Part shown: positions 51,733-61,134 of the stretch, in pieces | How the letters are laid out: each line of letters opens with the position of its first letter | Numbering within the stretch: position 1 is the first letter of the stretch | NCBI RefSeq assembly: GCF_002007235.1 | Contig: NZ_MUHW01000009.1 | Span: 62,001-126,000 of the forward strand | From: Oribacterium sp. C9 | GTDB lineage: Bacteria > Bacillota > Clostridia > Lachnospirales > Lachnospiraceae | Length of the DNA stretch: 64,000 bases | Reading direction: 5' to 3' | Translations under genes and position numbers: made by a program | The notes under the pieces: generated by a model | What the model saw: the letters and a program-made list of their open reading frames with translations, nothing else | What the model was told of the DNA's origin: nothing | Databases searched by the model: none

Positions 51733-52876
51733 GACAGTCTGTCAACTCAACGATGAAAGTATCAGAGATCAGTGGGGAGCCCTGAGCTTCCCCATTTATC
51801 AAACTGCAACATTTGCTCACAGGGGCCTCGGTGAAAGCACCGGCTTTGACTACACAAGAATGCAGAACCCTACGAGACAACAGCTTGAATATGCGGTGGC
51901 CTCCCTCGAGCACGGCATCGATGCTCTGGCATTTTCCAGCGGAATGGCAGCCATCACTGCTGTAATGGAGCTTTTTTCCCCCGGGGATCACCTGATAGTT
52001 GATGCAGACCTCTACGGTGGAAGCGTACGTCTGTTCAATGAGATCAATAAAAAGAACGGTCTTAGCTTCACCACCTGCGACCTGAACAGGGATGATTACC
52101 GTTCCCTTTTCCGTGAGAACACCAGGGCAGTTTACCTCGAGACTCCTACGAATCCCATGATGAATGTTACGGATATTTCGGCTCTTGCGGAAGAAGTACA
52201 TAGAAGAGGAGCTCTTCTCATCGTTGACAATACCTTCCTTTCACCTTATTTCCAGAATCCCCTTACCCTTGGTGCTGACATCGTGCTTCATTCCGGTACC
52301 AAGTTTCTGGGTGGTCATCATGACACCATCGGAGGCTTTGCCGTTGTAAAGGATAAAGCTCTCGATGAACGTCTTCGCTTCATATATAAGACCACCGGGG
52401 CAGGTCTTTCCCCCTTCGACAGCTTCCTTCTCCTTCGCGGAATCAGGACTCTTTCGGTAAGAATGGAAAGAGCTCAGGAAAATGCATTAAAACTGGCAGA
52501 ATTCCTTAAAACTGACCCTCACGTCACAAAGGTCATTTACCCAGGATTATCGGAACACCCGGGATATGAGATCATGAAGAAGCAGTCCAGAGGGTTCGGG
52601 GCAATGCTTACATTTGAAGTCGAATCGGAGGAGCTTGTAAAGCATATTCTGAAAAATCTGAAGCTAATCTACTTTGCGGAAAGCCTGGGCGGTACAGAGA
52701 CCCTCATCACTTACCCCATAACCCAGACCCACGCGGATGTTCCTTCAGATCTTCTCGAAAAGAACGGAATAAACCGTAGGCTTCTGCGGCTTTCCGTGGG
52801 GCTTGAAGGTGCAGAAGATCTCATCGAAGATATCAAATCCGCTTTTGAATCCTTTGATTCAGTAAACCCAAAATAA
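51713..52876 (+). CDS. cystathionine gamma-lyase/synthase-type PLP enzyme
   Basis: A 387-residue Cys/Met-metabolism PLP enzyme. The PLP lysine is K197 in HSGTKFLGGHHD; FDYTRMQNPTRQQLE, SSGMAAITAVMELFSPGDH, YLETPTNPMMNV and the closing LRLSVGLEGAEDLI are conserved. Motifs do not settle whether it makes cystathionine or cleaves it; the context of a cysteine regulon and a beta-lyase favours gamma-elimination or reverse transsulfuration. The start lies within the previous gene (20-base overlap), preceded by GGAGG at 51692. A terminator follows. Confidence 0.88.
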   Translation: MKDYSIETVCQLNDESIRDQWGALSFPIYQTATFAHRGLGESTGFDYTRMQNPTRQQLEYAVASLEHGIDALAFSSGMAAITAVMELFSPGDHLIVDADLYGGSVRLFNEINKKNGLSFTTCDLNRDDYRSLFRENTRAVYLETPTNPMMNVTDISALAEEVHRRGALLIVDNTFLSPYFQNPLTLGADIVLHSGTKFLGGHHDTIGGFAVVKDKALDERLRFIYKTTGAGLSPFDSFLLLRGIRTLSVRMERAQENALKLAEFLKTDPHVTKVIYPGLSEHPGYEIMKKQSRGFGAMLTFEVESEELVKHILKNLKLIYFAESLGGTETLITYPITQTHADVPSDLLEKNGINRRLLRLSVGLEGAEDLIEDIKSAFESFDSVNPK

Positions 52877-52882
52877 TGTTTT

Positions 52883-52912
52883 CAAGCGCCTGCCGAGGCG
52901 CTTGTTTTTTTC
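52883..52912 (+). terminator. terminator of the cysK operon
   Basis: CAAGCGCCT and AGGCGCTTG form a perfect 9-bp stem around GCCG, followed by a long T run. Confidence 0.92.
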
Positions 52913-53001
52913 TTTTTTTAAATCATTCCGTCTCTTTAAAACTTTAATGTCCGGAAGCGATATGGTATCATGTACAAAATAAATTCTGAAAGGTTTTTGT
53001 C

Positions 53002-53907
53002 ATGACCATATTACAGTTAAAGTATGTTATCGCCATAGATGAAGAAAGCTCCATGCGAAAGGCCGCCGACAGGCTATATGTATCTCAGCCTGGCCTTTCA
53101 AGTGCTGTAAGAGAGCTTGAGAATGAGCTTGGAATACAGATATTTGAAAGAGTCCACAACGGTGTTGTTACCACATCGGCGGGGGCTTCTTTTATTGCCT
53201 ACGCTAGAAATGCAGTAGAGCAGTTCGAAAAGGTGGAAGAGAAGTATCTGAATACAAAAAAAGAAAAACCAACCTTCTCTGTTTCCATGCAGCATTACAC
53301 CATAGCTGTCAATGCCTTCATCGACACCATAAAGGAGTACGATCACCCGGAGTATCAGTTCTCAATTCGTGAGACCCAGACCGGTGAAGTGATCGAAGAT
53401 GTAAAGACCCTGCGAAGCGAGGTCGGCGTCATCGCCCTCAGCGAATTCAACAAAAAAACTTTCAAAAAGATCTTCACAGACGCATCCCTTGAGTTCCATG
53501 AGCTCTTCACAAGAGACGCCTATGTATATCTCAGCAAGGATCATCCACTCTCAGACAGAGAGACCCTTTCCCTAAAGGATCTTCAGGACTATCCCTGCAT
53601 GGTCTTCGATCAGGGAGACCAGACCTCCTTCTACTACAGGGAAGAAGCTCTTGCGACCTATGACTACAAGAAGGTCATAAGCACCAACGAAAGAGCCACC
53701 TCCATCGAGCTCATGCTGGGACTTAACGGATACGCCGTAGGTGCCGCCATGCTAGGCTCCGGAAGCACATCTTCCGATATAAAGGTCATAAAACTTGAAG
53801 AAGACGAGACCCTGACTTTCGGATACATCGTAAGAAAAGGTCAGGAGCTGAGCGTTATGGCACAGACATTTATAGAAAAACTTACAAATCACAAAACATT
53901 ATCATAA
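53002..53907 (+). CDS. LysR-type regulator, candidate regulator of the sulfur island
   Basis: A 301-residue LysR protein. The N-terminal helix-turn-helix covers about residues 2-60 (SSMRKAADRLYVSQPGLSSAVRELENELGIQIFER) and the ligand domain about 92-295 (FSIRETQTGEVIEDVKTLRSEVGVIAL; GYIVRKGQELS). Its form recalls the CysB/CmbR-like regulators of cysteine genes that respond to O-acetylserine. It directly follows the last sulfur operon in the same direction. The promoter is probably TTTAAT (52943-52948) with TATCAT (52966-52971). It is the only DNA-binding regulator in the island, so it most likely binds the four dyads. Confidence 0.9.
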   Translation: MTILQLKYVIAIDEESSMRKAADRLYVSQPGLSSAVRELENELGIQIFERVHNGVVTTSAGASFIAYARNAVEQFEKVEEKYLNTKKEKPTFSVSMQHYTIAVNAFIDTIKEYDHPEYQFSIRETQTGEVIEDVKTLRSEVGVIALSEFNKKTFKKIFTDASLEFHELFTRDAYVYLSKDHPLSDRETLSLKDLQDYPCMVFDQGDQTSFYYREEALATYDYKKVISTNERATSIELMLGLNGYAVGAAMLGSGSTSSDIKVIKLEEDETLTFGYIVRKGQELSVMAQTFIEKLTNHKTLS

Positions 53908-53952
53908 TCTGATTTTACATTTGTTGCCCGAGTGTATATCATACTGCTAAGA

Positions 53953-53988
53953 TAGAAAGAGATGGCTCATATGAGTCATCTCTTTCTA
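53953..53988 (+). terminator. long near-perfect inverted repeat after the LysR gene
   Basis: TAGAAAGAGATG-CTCAT and ATGAG-CATCTCTTTCTA form a stem of about 17 pairs with one mismatch and almost no loop. No long T run follows, so it could be a terminator or a protein-binding site. Confidence 0.55.
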
Positions 53989-54043
53989 CGATTATTTGTT
54001 ACTGTAATTGAGAAAAGTAAATCGATCATATCCGGAGAATAAA

Positions 54044-54826
54044 ATGAAAACTGCGATCATTACCGGTGCCTCCCGTGGAGTGGGACGTGCCACGGCAGAA
54101 ACATTTGCAAAAAAGGGCTACCGCCTCATCATAAACTGCCGTTCAAATTTCGAACTACTCGATGAAGTAGCGGCATATCTTTCGAAATACACAGATGTCT
54201 ATCCGGTACACGGACCTATAACAGGCACGGTCCTAAAGGATGCTCTCAAAATAGATCTTGACGCCATGCAGCCGGTTCTTTCAGAAGAATCTGAGATCTG
54301 CCGGGACTCAGTCACCGATAACTCCCCGGATTCCAACGAGATCATCCTCGTGAACAACGCGGGCATATCCACATTTAACCTTGCACAGGACGTTAGCGAT
54401 GATGAATTCGACACCATGCTGGAGGCCAATGTTTCTGACATGTTCAAGCTCACCAGAGCCGTAATTCCTTATATCCTGAAAACACAGAACGGACGCATCG
54501 TGAACATTTCCTCAGTATGGGGAGTTGTGGGAGCCTCCATGGAATCTGTCTACAGCCTTACAAAAGGCGCTGTCAATGCTTTTACCGAGGCTCTCGGGAA
54601 GGAGCTCGCACCTAATCATATCCCGGTAAATGCCGTGGCGATCGGATGCGTGGACACAGACATGAACAAGTGGCTGGAGCCTGAGGACAGAGAAAAGCTT
54701 GAAGAAGAGATACCCTACGGAAGGATGGCAGCCCCTGAAGAGGTAGCCGACTTCATTTACCTTCTTACAAAAGCTCCCCGCTACCTCACAGGGCAGATCA
54801 TAAAGTTCGATGGCGGATGGATCTAA
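54044..54826 (+). CDS. short-chain dehydrogenase/reductase
   Basis: A 260-residue classical SDR, FabG-like. The NAD(P)-binding motif is TGASRGVG (residues 7-14); the NNAG motif reads VNNAGI, the catalytic Ser is in IVNISSVWG, and Tyr/Lys are in YSLTKGAVNAF. Residues about 62-98 (KDALKIDLDAMQPVLSEESE...) are a longer than usual insertion between the second and fourth strands. ATG 54044 follows CCGGAGA. The substrate is unknown; the neighbours (regulator upstream, cell-wall amidase downstream) do not help. Confidence 0.88.
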   Translation: MKTAIITGASRGVGRATAETFAKKGYRLIINCRSNFELLDEVAAYLSKYTDVYPVHGPITGTVLKDALKIDLDAMQPVLSEESEICRDSVTDNSPDSNEIILVNNAGISTFNLAQDVSDDEFDTMLEANVSDMFKLTRAVIPYILKTQNGRIVNISSVWGVVGASMESVYSLTKGAVNAFTEALGKELAPNHIPVNAVAIGCVDTDMNKWLEPEDREKLEEEIPYGRMAAPEEVADFIYLLTKAPRYLTGQIIKFDGGWI

Positions 54827-54856
54827 ACATCACATTAACAGGAGATAGAATCAGTT

Positions 54857-56152
54857 ATGAGACGAAATATCAAAAAAAGAATATTATTATCTGCAGCAGC
54901 CTGCATGGCTCTTTCAGTTTCTTTAAGCTCATGCAAAAAGAGTTATGAGTCAGAGTTCAATGAGGCCAAGGTCTCAGTGGAAGAGGGGACTCTGACAGAA
55001 TCAACAGCCAACACCGCAGCAGCTGAAGCTCAGACACTTACAAGCATCGGACCTACAGTTCCTGCAGATAATGCTCAGGAACATGTCTCTGCCGAAACTT
55101 CTGCTTACATCGCTTCACAGACAGCCACTGTACAGTCCGGCTCTGCCGGAACATCCTCTGCAAATGCAGCAGCAGAATCCGCAGCAGCTATAAACTTTGA
55201 GACCAGAGACGAAACTGTTTATATCACGAAGGATGATGTAAACATCAGAAAAGCAGCTGTAGACGGAGAAGTACTCGGAAAGGCAAATACCGGCGACAGC
55301 TTCCATAGAACAGGTTACAGTGATAAGTGGAGCCGCATCGAGTATAACGGAGTGACAGCCTACATAAGCTCAGATTACACAACCACCACTGTGGTTGAGA
55401 AGAAGACCTCGGAGAGTGTGGCATTTAACACAGGCTGGGAGTTCGGAGGCAATTCGAAGATCAATTCAGGCACAGCAACTCTTTACTATGCAACAGGCAG
55501 CAATAAAAAGGGCAAGACCGTATGTGTCAATGCAGGTCACGGCACAAAGGGCGGCTCAAGCGTGAAAACTCTCTGCCATCCTGACGGAACCCCAAAGGTA
55601 ACCGGAGGAAGCACGGCAGCAGGAAACACCACAGCCACAGCCGTATCTTCAGGAACCACCATGCAGGATGGCACCTCAGAGGCATATGTTAATCTTAAAG
55701 TTGCAAAGGCACTTAAATCAGTTCTTCTCGAGCGCGGCTACAATGTCCTCATGATCCGTGAGAGCGATGATGTACAGCTGGATAACATTGCCCGTACTGT
55801 TATGGCTAACGAGATGTCCAACTGCCATATAGCTATTCACTATGACTCAACGACCAGCAACAAGGGCGCCTTTTTCATGAGCGTGGCTGACGGTATAAAG
55901 AATATGTACCCGGTATCCACTATCTGGCAGGAGAGTGACCGCCTGGGAACTTCCGTAATCAGCGGACTTTCCTCAAACGGTGTAAAGATCTTCAGCGGCG
56001 GTTCCATGCAGATGGATCTCACTCAGACAAGCTACTCCAAGATCCCGTCAATCGATCTTGAGCTCGGAGATAAAGTATCGGATTACAGTGATTCAACCGT
56101 TTCAGTTCTCGCAAAAGGCATAGCAGACGGAATTGATGTATTTTACTCTTAA
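54857..56152 (+). CDS. N-acetylmuramoyl-L-alanine amidase lipoprotein with SH3 domain
   Basis: A 431-residue exported peptidoglycan amidase. The signal peptide ends in LSLSSC (lipidated Cys about residue 24). A Thr/Ala-rich linker runs to about 115, then a bacterial SH3 domain (about 120-175: VNIRKAAVDGEVLGKANTGD...). An Amidase_3 domain begins near 220 with Zn ligands H228 (NAGHG), E275 (TSEAY) and H328 (AIHYDS); the late Glu is in SIDLELGDK. The enzyme splits the bond between muramic acid and the stem peptide. AGGAGA precedes ATG 54857. It pairs with the NlpC/P60 protein downstream. Confidence 0.93.
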   Translation: MRRNIKKRILLSAAACMALSVSLSSCKKSYESEFNEAKVSVEEGTLTESTANTAAAEAQTLTSIGPTVPADNAQEHVSAETSAYIASQTATVQSGSAGTSSANAAAESAAAINFETRDETVYITKDDVNIRKAAVDGEVLGKANTGDSFHRTGYSDKWSRIEYNGVTAYISSDYTTTTVVEKKTSESVAFNTGWEFGGNSKINSGTATLYYATGSNKKGKTVCVNAGHGTKGGSSVKTLCHPDGTPKVTGGSTAAGNTTATAVSSGTTMQDGTSEAYVNLKVAKALKSVLLERGYNVLMIRESDDVQLDNIARTVMANEMSNCHIAIHYDSTTSNKGAFFMSVADGIKNMYPVSTIWQESDRLGTSVISGLSSNGVKIFSGGSMQMDLTQTSYSKIPSIDLELGDKVSDYSDSTVSVLAKGIADGIDVFYS

Positions 56153-56294
56153 GCTTGTAAAAAAAGCTTAAATAATTTAAAAAGATTCGTCAGTGGCAGA
56201 TGTGCTACCATTAATGTAATTAAAACATTTAGTGGTTTTACATTTGCCGCTTTTGTTTTTAATGTGACTTTATTTATGTCATAAAGGAGACAAT

Positions 56295-57275
56295 TTGAAA
56301 CGATCATCATATAAATATATAGCTTTATATACAGCATTATCATTGACAGCCGGCACCATCGTGCCCGGATTTACAGCTTTAGCCGATGAGTCCGTGATAG
56401 CAGAGTTCGATATTTCATCCTCCGGCGGTTCACAAAATGAGACACTTTTGTCCATAGGAGATGGACCTGTAGACGACGCAGAGCTCGGCATATCCTCCGA
56501 TGAGGATATAGCGGCGCTCACCGACGGATCCATGATCCCGGAATACTCTATAACAAACAGTGGAACAAATTCGAACATTGTAACGGAAAACTATACAGAA
56601 GCAAAAGCTTCCTCTGCAAAGGAAACCCTTTCCGATACCTATGCGGTTTCCGGAGGCAGTGACAACCTTATAGAAGCAGTTGACAATGTTGAAGACTTCA
56701 GCGCATTCAACTCAGGTCTCAGCACCATCGCCCAGGATGTGAGCACTATGGTGACTAACATCATAAACTCTTCCGATACCGGAAACTCAGATTCTGCCAT
56801 CGAGGTGAACACAGCCCCTTCCGCGGAAACCACCTCCATAGTATCCAGCGTTAAGTCCGTTGTTTCATCAGTTGTTTCAGGCAACCCAACCATACCTGTT
56901 GTAGCCACCACAGCTGCGAGACAGTCACTTATAAATTATGCAAAGCAGTTCCTGGGTAATCCATACGTATACGGCGGAACTTCCCTCACAGAGGGTGCTG
57001 ACTGTTCAGGCTTCGTACAGCAGATCTTCAAGTATTTCGGAATTAAAACCGGAAGATCCTCCAGAGACCAGATCGAGAACGCCCAGTCCATAAGCTTCGA
57101 AGAGCTCCAGCCTGGAGACCTCGTATTCTACGCATCTGGAGATTACGTTAACCACGTAGCCATCTATGCCGGAAACGGAGTCATCATCCATGCCGCCAGT
57201 TCAAAGACCGGAATATGTACCGGAAGATATGACTACAGAACGCCATACGCTTACGGAAGATTCCTCAATAATTAA
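56295..57275 (+). CDS. secreted NlpC/P60 endopeptidase
   Basis: A 326-residue secreted C40 peptidase that cuts peptidoglycan stem peptides. The signal peptide (residues 1-30) ends FTALADE without a lipobox. A Ser/Asn-rich, low-complexity region follows to about 205, probably a wall linker. The catalytic domain has C237 (ADCSGFVQQ), H287 (VNHVAIY) and H299 (IIHAAS). The start is UUG at 56295, fixed by AAGGAG at 56284-56289. A terminator follows at 57282-57320. Confidence 0.92.
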   Translation: MKRSSYKYIALYTALSLTAGTIVPGFTALADESVIAEFDISSSGGSQNETLLSIGDGPVDDAELGISSDEDIAALTDGSMIPEYSITNSGTNSNIVTENYTEAKASSAKETLSDTYAVSGGSDNLIEAVDNVEDFSAFNSGLSTIAQDVSTMVTNIINSSDTGNSDSAIEVNTAPSAETTSIVSSVKSVVSSVVSGNPTIPVVATTAARQSLINYAKQFLGNPYVYGGTSLTEGADCSGFVQQIFKYFGIKTGRSSRDQIENAQSISFEELQPGDLVFYASGDYVNHVAIYAGNGVIIHAASSKTGICTGRYDYRTPYAYGRFLNN

Positions 57276-57281
57276 AAACAG

Positions 57282-57320
57282 ACCTCTCATTCCCATGTTT
57301 ATCAGGGACTGAGAGGTTTT
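57282..57320 (+). terminator. terminator after the NlpC/P60 gene
   Basis: ACCTCTCA-TCCC and GGGA-TGAGAGGT form a 12-bp stem with one mismatch, followed by TTTT. Confidence 0.8.
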
Positions 57321-57405
57321 GACACTCAACTCATATTATGTATGGCTGCAGCGGAGATATGACTGCTTTTGTTCATCAAAATTTCATTTTTATAATGTTT
57401 TAAAA

Positions 57406-57435
57406 TTGGAATTATCTTCCCCCTGGTGGTATAAT
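57406..57435 (+). promoter_or_regulatory. sigma-A promoter of hpf
   Basis: TTGGAA (57406-57411), 18 bp, TATAAT (57430-57435). The start codon is 53 bp downstream. Confidence 0.75.
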
Positions 57436-57487
57436 CAGATTATCTCAATAGTGATGTTGAGAAATCTATAAAAGGGAGCGTGATTCC

Positions 57488-58021
57488 ATGAAGTTTAATA
57501 TCACGGGTAGAAACATTAACGTATCTGATGGCATGAAGGACCAGATCGACAGAAAGCTCGGAAAACTGTCAAAATTCTTCAAAGAGGATACCATTTGCAA
57601 TGTCACTCTCTCAACCGAGAAAAACATGTACAAAGTCGAGGTCACAATTCCTGTAAGGGATGGCGTGATCCGTGCGGAAGAGACAACATCAGACAAATTC
57701 CAGTCATTGGATCTTGTTGTTGACGTTATCGAGCGTCAGATTCGTAAGTATCGTACAAAATTACTTAACCGCAAGCAGGCAGCAGCTTCATTCTCAGATT
57801 CCTTTGGTGATGAACCTGACGACGATATCGAGGAGGAAGAGATCGACATCGTAAGAACAAAGCACTTTGACCTGAAGCCTATGACACCCGAGGAAGCTTG
57901 TCTCCAGATGGAGCTTGTAGGGCACACATTCTTTGTTTTCCAGAACGGTGACACAGGAAACGTTGCAGTTGTTTACAAGAGAAAGGGCAACAGTTATGGT
58001 CTCATCGAGCCTGAGTACTGA
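57488..58021 (+). CDS. hpf: ribosome hibernation promoting factor (long form)
   Basis: A 177-residue long-form HPF that dimerises 70S ribosomes into inactive 100S particles in stationary phase. The N-terminal S30AE domain (1-100) begins MKFNITGRNINVSDGMKDQI. An acidic linker (DEPDDDIEEEEIDIV) leads to the C-terminal dimerisation domain (KHFDLKPMTPEEACLQMELVGHTFFVFQN). AAGGGAG precedes ATG 57488. It is a single-gene unit with its own promoter and terminator and lies next to secA, as in many Firmicutes. Confidence 0.96.
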   Translation: MKFNITGRNINVSDGMKDQIDRKLGKLSKFFKEDTICNVTLSTEKNMYKVEVTIPVRDGVIRAEETTSDKFQSLDLVVDVIERQIRKYRTKLLNRKQAAASFSDSFGDEPDDDIEEEEIDIVRTKHFDLKPMTPEEACLQMELVGHTFFVFQNGDTGNVAVVYKRKGNSYGLIEPEY

Positions 58022-58064
58022 TACAGCTCACAGAAGACCGAAAATACTATAGATATAACACCTT

Positions 58065-58098
58065 ACAGGCAGTCCTCATGGGCTGCCTGTTTATTTAT
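58065..58098 (+). terminator. terminator of hpf
   Basis: ACAGGCAG and CTGCCTGT form an 8-bp stem around TCCTCATGGG, followed by TTATTTATT. Confidence 0.8.
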
Positions 58099-58138
58099 TG
58101 AAGAAATGATGAATTAACCTTAAAGTTTTTAACCCGTC

Positions 58139-58167
58139 TTGAATAAAACAATGTTACGTGATAATAT
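58139..58167 (+). promoter_or_regulatory. promoter of secA
   Basis: TTGAAT (58139-58144), 17 bp, TAATAT (58162-58167) preceded by TGA. Downstream, GCGTGCA (58199-58205) and TGCACGC (58216-58222) form a hairpin about 10 bases before the AAGGAG ribosome site. Confidence 0.65.
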
Positions 58168-58242
58168 TTCATAGTTATAGCCGAAAATAGGACTAAAAGC
58201 GTGCAAAGAAACATCTGCACGCGGTTATTAAGGAGTATATAA

Positions 58243-60876
58243 ATGAGTTTATTAGAGAAGGTTTTCGGTACCCACTCTGAACGTGAGCTGAAGAGAATTG
58301 ATCCGATTATCAAAAAGATCCTGTCATACGATGAAGAGATGACAGCTATGTCTGATGAGGAATTAAAGGCACAGACAGCTAAATTCAAAGAGCGTCTTGC
58401 AAACGGAGAAACTCTTGATGACATTCTTCCGGAGGCATTCGCAACAGTTCGTGAGGCAGGTAAGCGTGTTAACGGCATGAAGCATTTCCCTGTACAGCTC
58501 ATCGGTGGAGTAGTACTTCATCAGGGCCGTATAGCCGAGATGAGAACCGGTGAAGGTAAAACTCTTGTTTCTACCGCACCTGCATATCTTAACGCTCTTG
58601 AAGGCAAGGGTGTTCATATCGTTACAGTAAACGATTATCTTGCAAAGCGTGACTCTGAGTGGATGGGTCGTATCCATGAGTTCCTCGGCCTCAAGGTCGG
58701 TGTTGTTCTTAACTCTATGACAACAGAAGAGCGTCAGAGAGCATACAACTGCGATATCACATACGTTACGAACAACGAGCTCGGTTTCGATTACCTTCGT
58801 GACAACATGGCAGTATACAAGAACCAGCAGGTATTGAGAGGTCTTCACTACTGTATCATCGATGAGGTTGACTCAGTTCTTATCGATGAGGCACGTACAC
58901 CTCTTATCATTTCCGGTCAGTCAGGAAAGTCAACAAAGCTCTATGAAGTATGTGACGTACTTGCAAAGCAGCTTCAGAGAGGTGAGGAGTCAGCCGAATT
59001 CAACAAGCTCGATGCCCTTCTCGGTGAAGAGATCGAGGAAACAGGTGACTTCATCGTTAATGAAAAGGAAAAGACAGTCAACCTTACACAGGAAGGTGTA
59101 CAGAAGGTTGAGCAGTTCTTCCATATAAAGAACCTTGCAGATCCTGAGAATCTCGAGATCCAGCATTGCGTTATCCTCGCACTTCGTGCAAACAACCTTA
59201 TGCACCGTGACAAGGACTACGTTGTAAAGGATGATGAGATCCTCATCGTAGATGAGTTCACAGGACGTATCATGCCGGGTCGTCGTTACAGCGACGGTCT
59301 CCACCAGGCTATCGAGGCAAAGGAGCATGTAAAGGTTAAGCGTGAGTCAAAGACACTTGCTACTATCACTTTCCAGAACTTCTTCAACAAGTTCGACAAA
59401 AAGGCAGGTATGACAGGTACTGCTCAAACAGAGGAGAAGGAGTTCCGTAACATCTATTACATGGATGTTATCTGTATCCCTACCAACCGTCCTGTTCAGC
59501 GTATCGACCTCGATGATGCTGTATACAAGTCAAAGAAGGAAAAGTTCCAGGCTGTTGTAGACGAGGCTGTACGTGTACATGAGACAGGCGCTCCTGTCCT
59601 CATCGGTACCATCAACATCGATACCTCAGAGCTTCTCAGCGGTATGCTTAAGCGCCGCGGTATCAAGCACAATGTCCTGAATGCAAAGTTCCATGAGATG
59701 GAAGCAGCTATCGTAGCCGATGCAGGTCAGCATGGTGCAGTTACCATCGCCACCAACATGGCAGGTCGTGGTACAGATATCAAGCTTGATCCTGAGGCTC
59801 TTGCAGCAGGAGGACTTCATATCATCGGTACAGAGCGTCACGAGTCAAGACGTATCGATAACCAGCTCCGCGGACGTGCCGGAAGACAGGGCGACCCTGG
59901 ACAGTCTCAGTTCTTCATTTCACTTGAAGATGACCTTATGAGACTTTTCGGTTCAGACCGTCTCATGAGCATGTTCGAGGCACTGGGCGTACCTGAGGGT
60001 GAGCAGATCCACCACAAGATGCTTTCAAGCGCCATCGAAAAGGCTCAGCAGAAGATCGAGCTCAACAACTACGGAATTCGTGAGAACCTCCTCAAGTATG
60101 ATGAGGTAAACAACGAGCAGAGAGATGTAATTTATGAAGAGCGTGCAAAGGTTCTCAACGGAGACAACCTTCGTCCTCTTATCATCAATTTCATTCAGGA
60201 TATCATCGAGAACTATGTTGATGCCAATGTTGCAGAGGATTCTACTGCAAAGGATTGGGATCTCAGTGGTCTCAACGATACACTCATGACCATCATTCCT
60301 CTTCCAAAGCTCAAGCTTACAGAAGAGCAGTACAACTCCATGACCAAGAACGAGTTCAAGCAGCTCCTGAAGGAAGAGGCTATCAAGCTCTATGAGCAGA
60401 AGGAAGCCGAATTTGCAAATCCTGAGCAGATTCGTGAGATCGAGCGAGTTATCCTTCTCCGTGTCATAGACCAGAAGTGGATGAATCATATCGATGATAT
60501 GGATCTCATGCGTGACGGTATCGGTCTTCAGGCTTACGGTCAGAAGGATCCTCTCGTTGAGTACAAGATCCAGGGCTTCGCTATGTTCGAAGAGATGACT
60601 ACTGCTATCAAGGAAGATACAGTCCGTATCCTTTACCACATAAAGGTAGAGCAGAAGGTAGAGCGTGAGCAGGTTGCACAGGTCACAGGTACAAACCGTG
60701 ACACAAGCACCGTAGCAGCGCCAAAGAAACGTGAGATCCGTAAGGTATATCCTAACGATCCATGTCCTTGCGGTTCCGGCAAGAAGTACAAGCAGTGCCA
60801 TGGACGCAATGAGTACCTGAAGACTGTAAGCGGTCAGGAAGGCTCAGCTTCTGAAGGTTCAACAGATAAAGAGTAA
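58243..60876 (+). CDS. secA: preprotein translocase ATPase SecA
   Basis: An 877-residue essential motor that pushes unfolded proteins through SecYEG. Walker A is in [10 protein letters not shown] (about 100-108), the DEAD-like box in [14 protein letters not shown], the second motor signature in [14 protein letters not shown] and [13 protein letters not shown]. The C-terminal [14 protein letters not shown] (about 840-853) is the zinc tail that binds SecB-like partners or lipids. Length is normal. Codon use is strongly biased, as expected for a highly expressed housekeeping gene. Two hairpins at 60887-60949 end the transcript. Confidence 0.98.
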   Translation: MSLLEKVFGTHSERELKRIDPIIKKILSYDEEMTAMSDEELKAQTAKFKERLANGETLDDILPEAFATVREAGKRVNGMKHFPVQLIGGVVLHQGRIAEMRTGEGKTLVSTAPAYLNALEGKGVHIVTVNDYLAKRDSEWMGRIHEFLGLKVGVVLNSMTTEERQRAYNCDITYVTNNELGFDYLRDNMAVYKNQQVLRGLHYCIIDEVDSVLIDEARTPLIISGQSGKSTKLYEVCDVLAKQLQRGEESAEFNKLDALLGEEIEETGDFIVNEKEKTVNLTQEGVQKVEQFFHIKNLADPENLEIQHCVILALRANNLMHRDKDYVVKDDEILIVDEFTGRIMPGRRYSDGLHQAIEAKEHVKVKRESKTLATITFQNFFNKFDKKAGMTGTAQTEEKEFRNIYYMDVICIPTNRPVQRIDLDDAVYKSKKEKFQAVVDEAVRVHETGAPVLIGTINIDTSELLSGMLKRRGIKHNVLNAKFHEMEAAIVADAGQHGAVTIATNMAGRGTDIKLDPEALAAGGLHIIGTERHESRRIDNQLRGRAGRQGDPGQSQFFISLEDDLMRLFGSDRLMSMFEALGVPEGEQIHHKMLSSAIEKAQQKIELNNYGIRENLLKYDEVNNEQRDVIYEERAKVLNGDNLRPLIINFIQDIIENYVDANVAEDSTAKDWDLSGLNDTLMTIIPLPKLKLTEEQYNSMTKNEFKQLLKEEAIKLYEQKEAEFANPEQIREIERVILLRVIDQKWMNHIDDMDLMRDGIGLQAYGQKDPLVEYKIQGFAMFEEMTTAIKEDTVRILYHIKVEQKVEREQVAQVTGTNRDTSTVAAPKKREIRKVYPNDPCPCGSGKKYKQCHGRNEYLKTVSGQEGSASEGSTDKE

Positions 60877-60886
60877 CTATTTTGTC

Positions 60887-60949
60887 GGATGGCGGATATA
60901 AGTATTCGCCATCCGGCTGTGCCGCGAAACTTCATTTCGCGGCATTTTT
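60887..60949 (+). terminator. double-hairpin terminator of secA
   Basis: GGATGGCG/CGCCATCC (60887-60914), then GCCGCGAAA/TTTCGCGGC (60921-60943) followed by ATTTTTC. Confidence 0.88.
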
Positions 60950-61134
60950 CGTAAGTATTTTCATGCATACAGCTTCATTTTTTATCACTTAAAAAACTGA
61001 TATTCAAAAAAATGCAAGTACAGATATTGATTTTCTGATATAATTCAATATCCTATACATAAAATAACGATGCATTGCGCATTGACATAAACGATACTTT
61101 AGAATCTCATTAATCATTTTATAAAGGAATAACC

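Noticed and set aside
60025-60801. 258-codon ORF on the minus strand
   Set aside because: Antisense shadow of secA.
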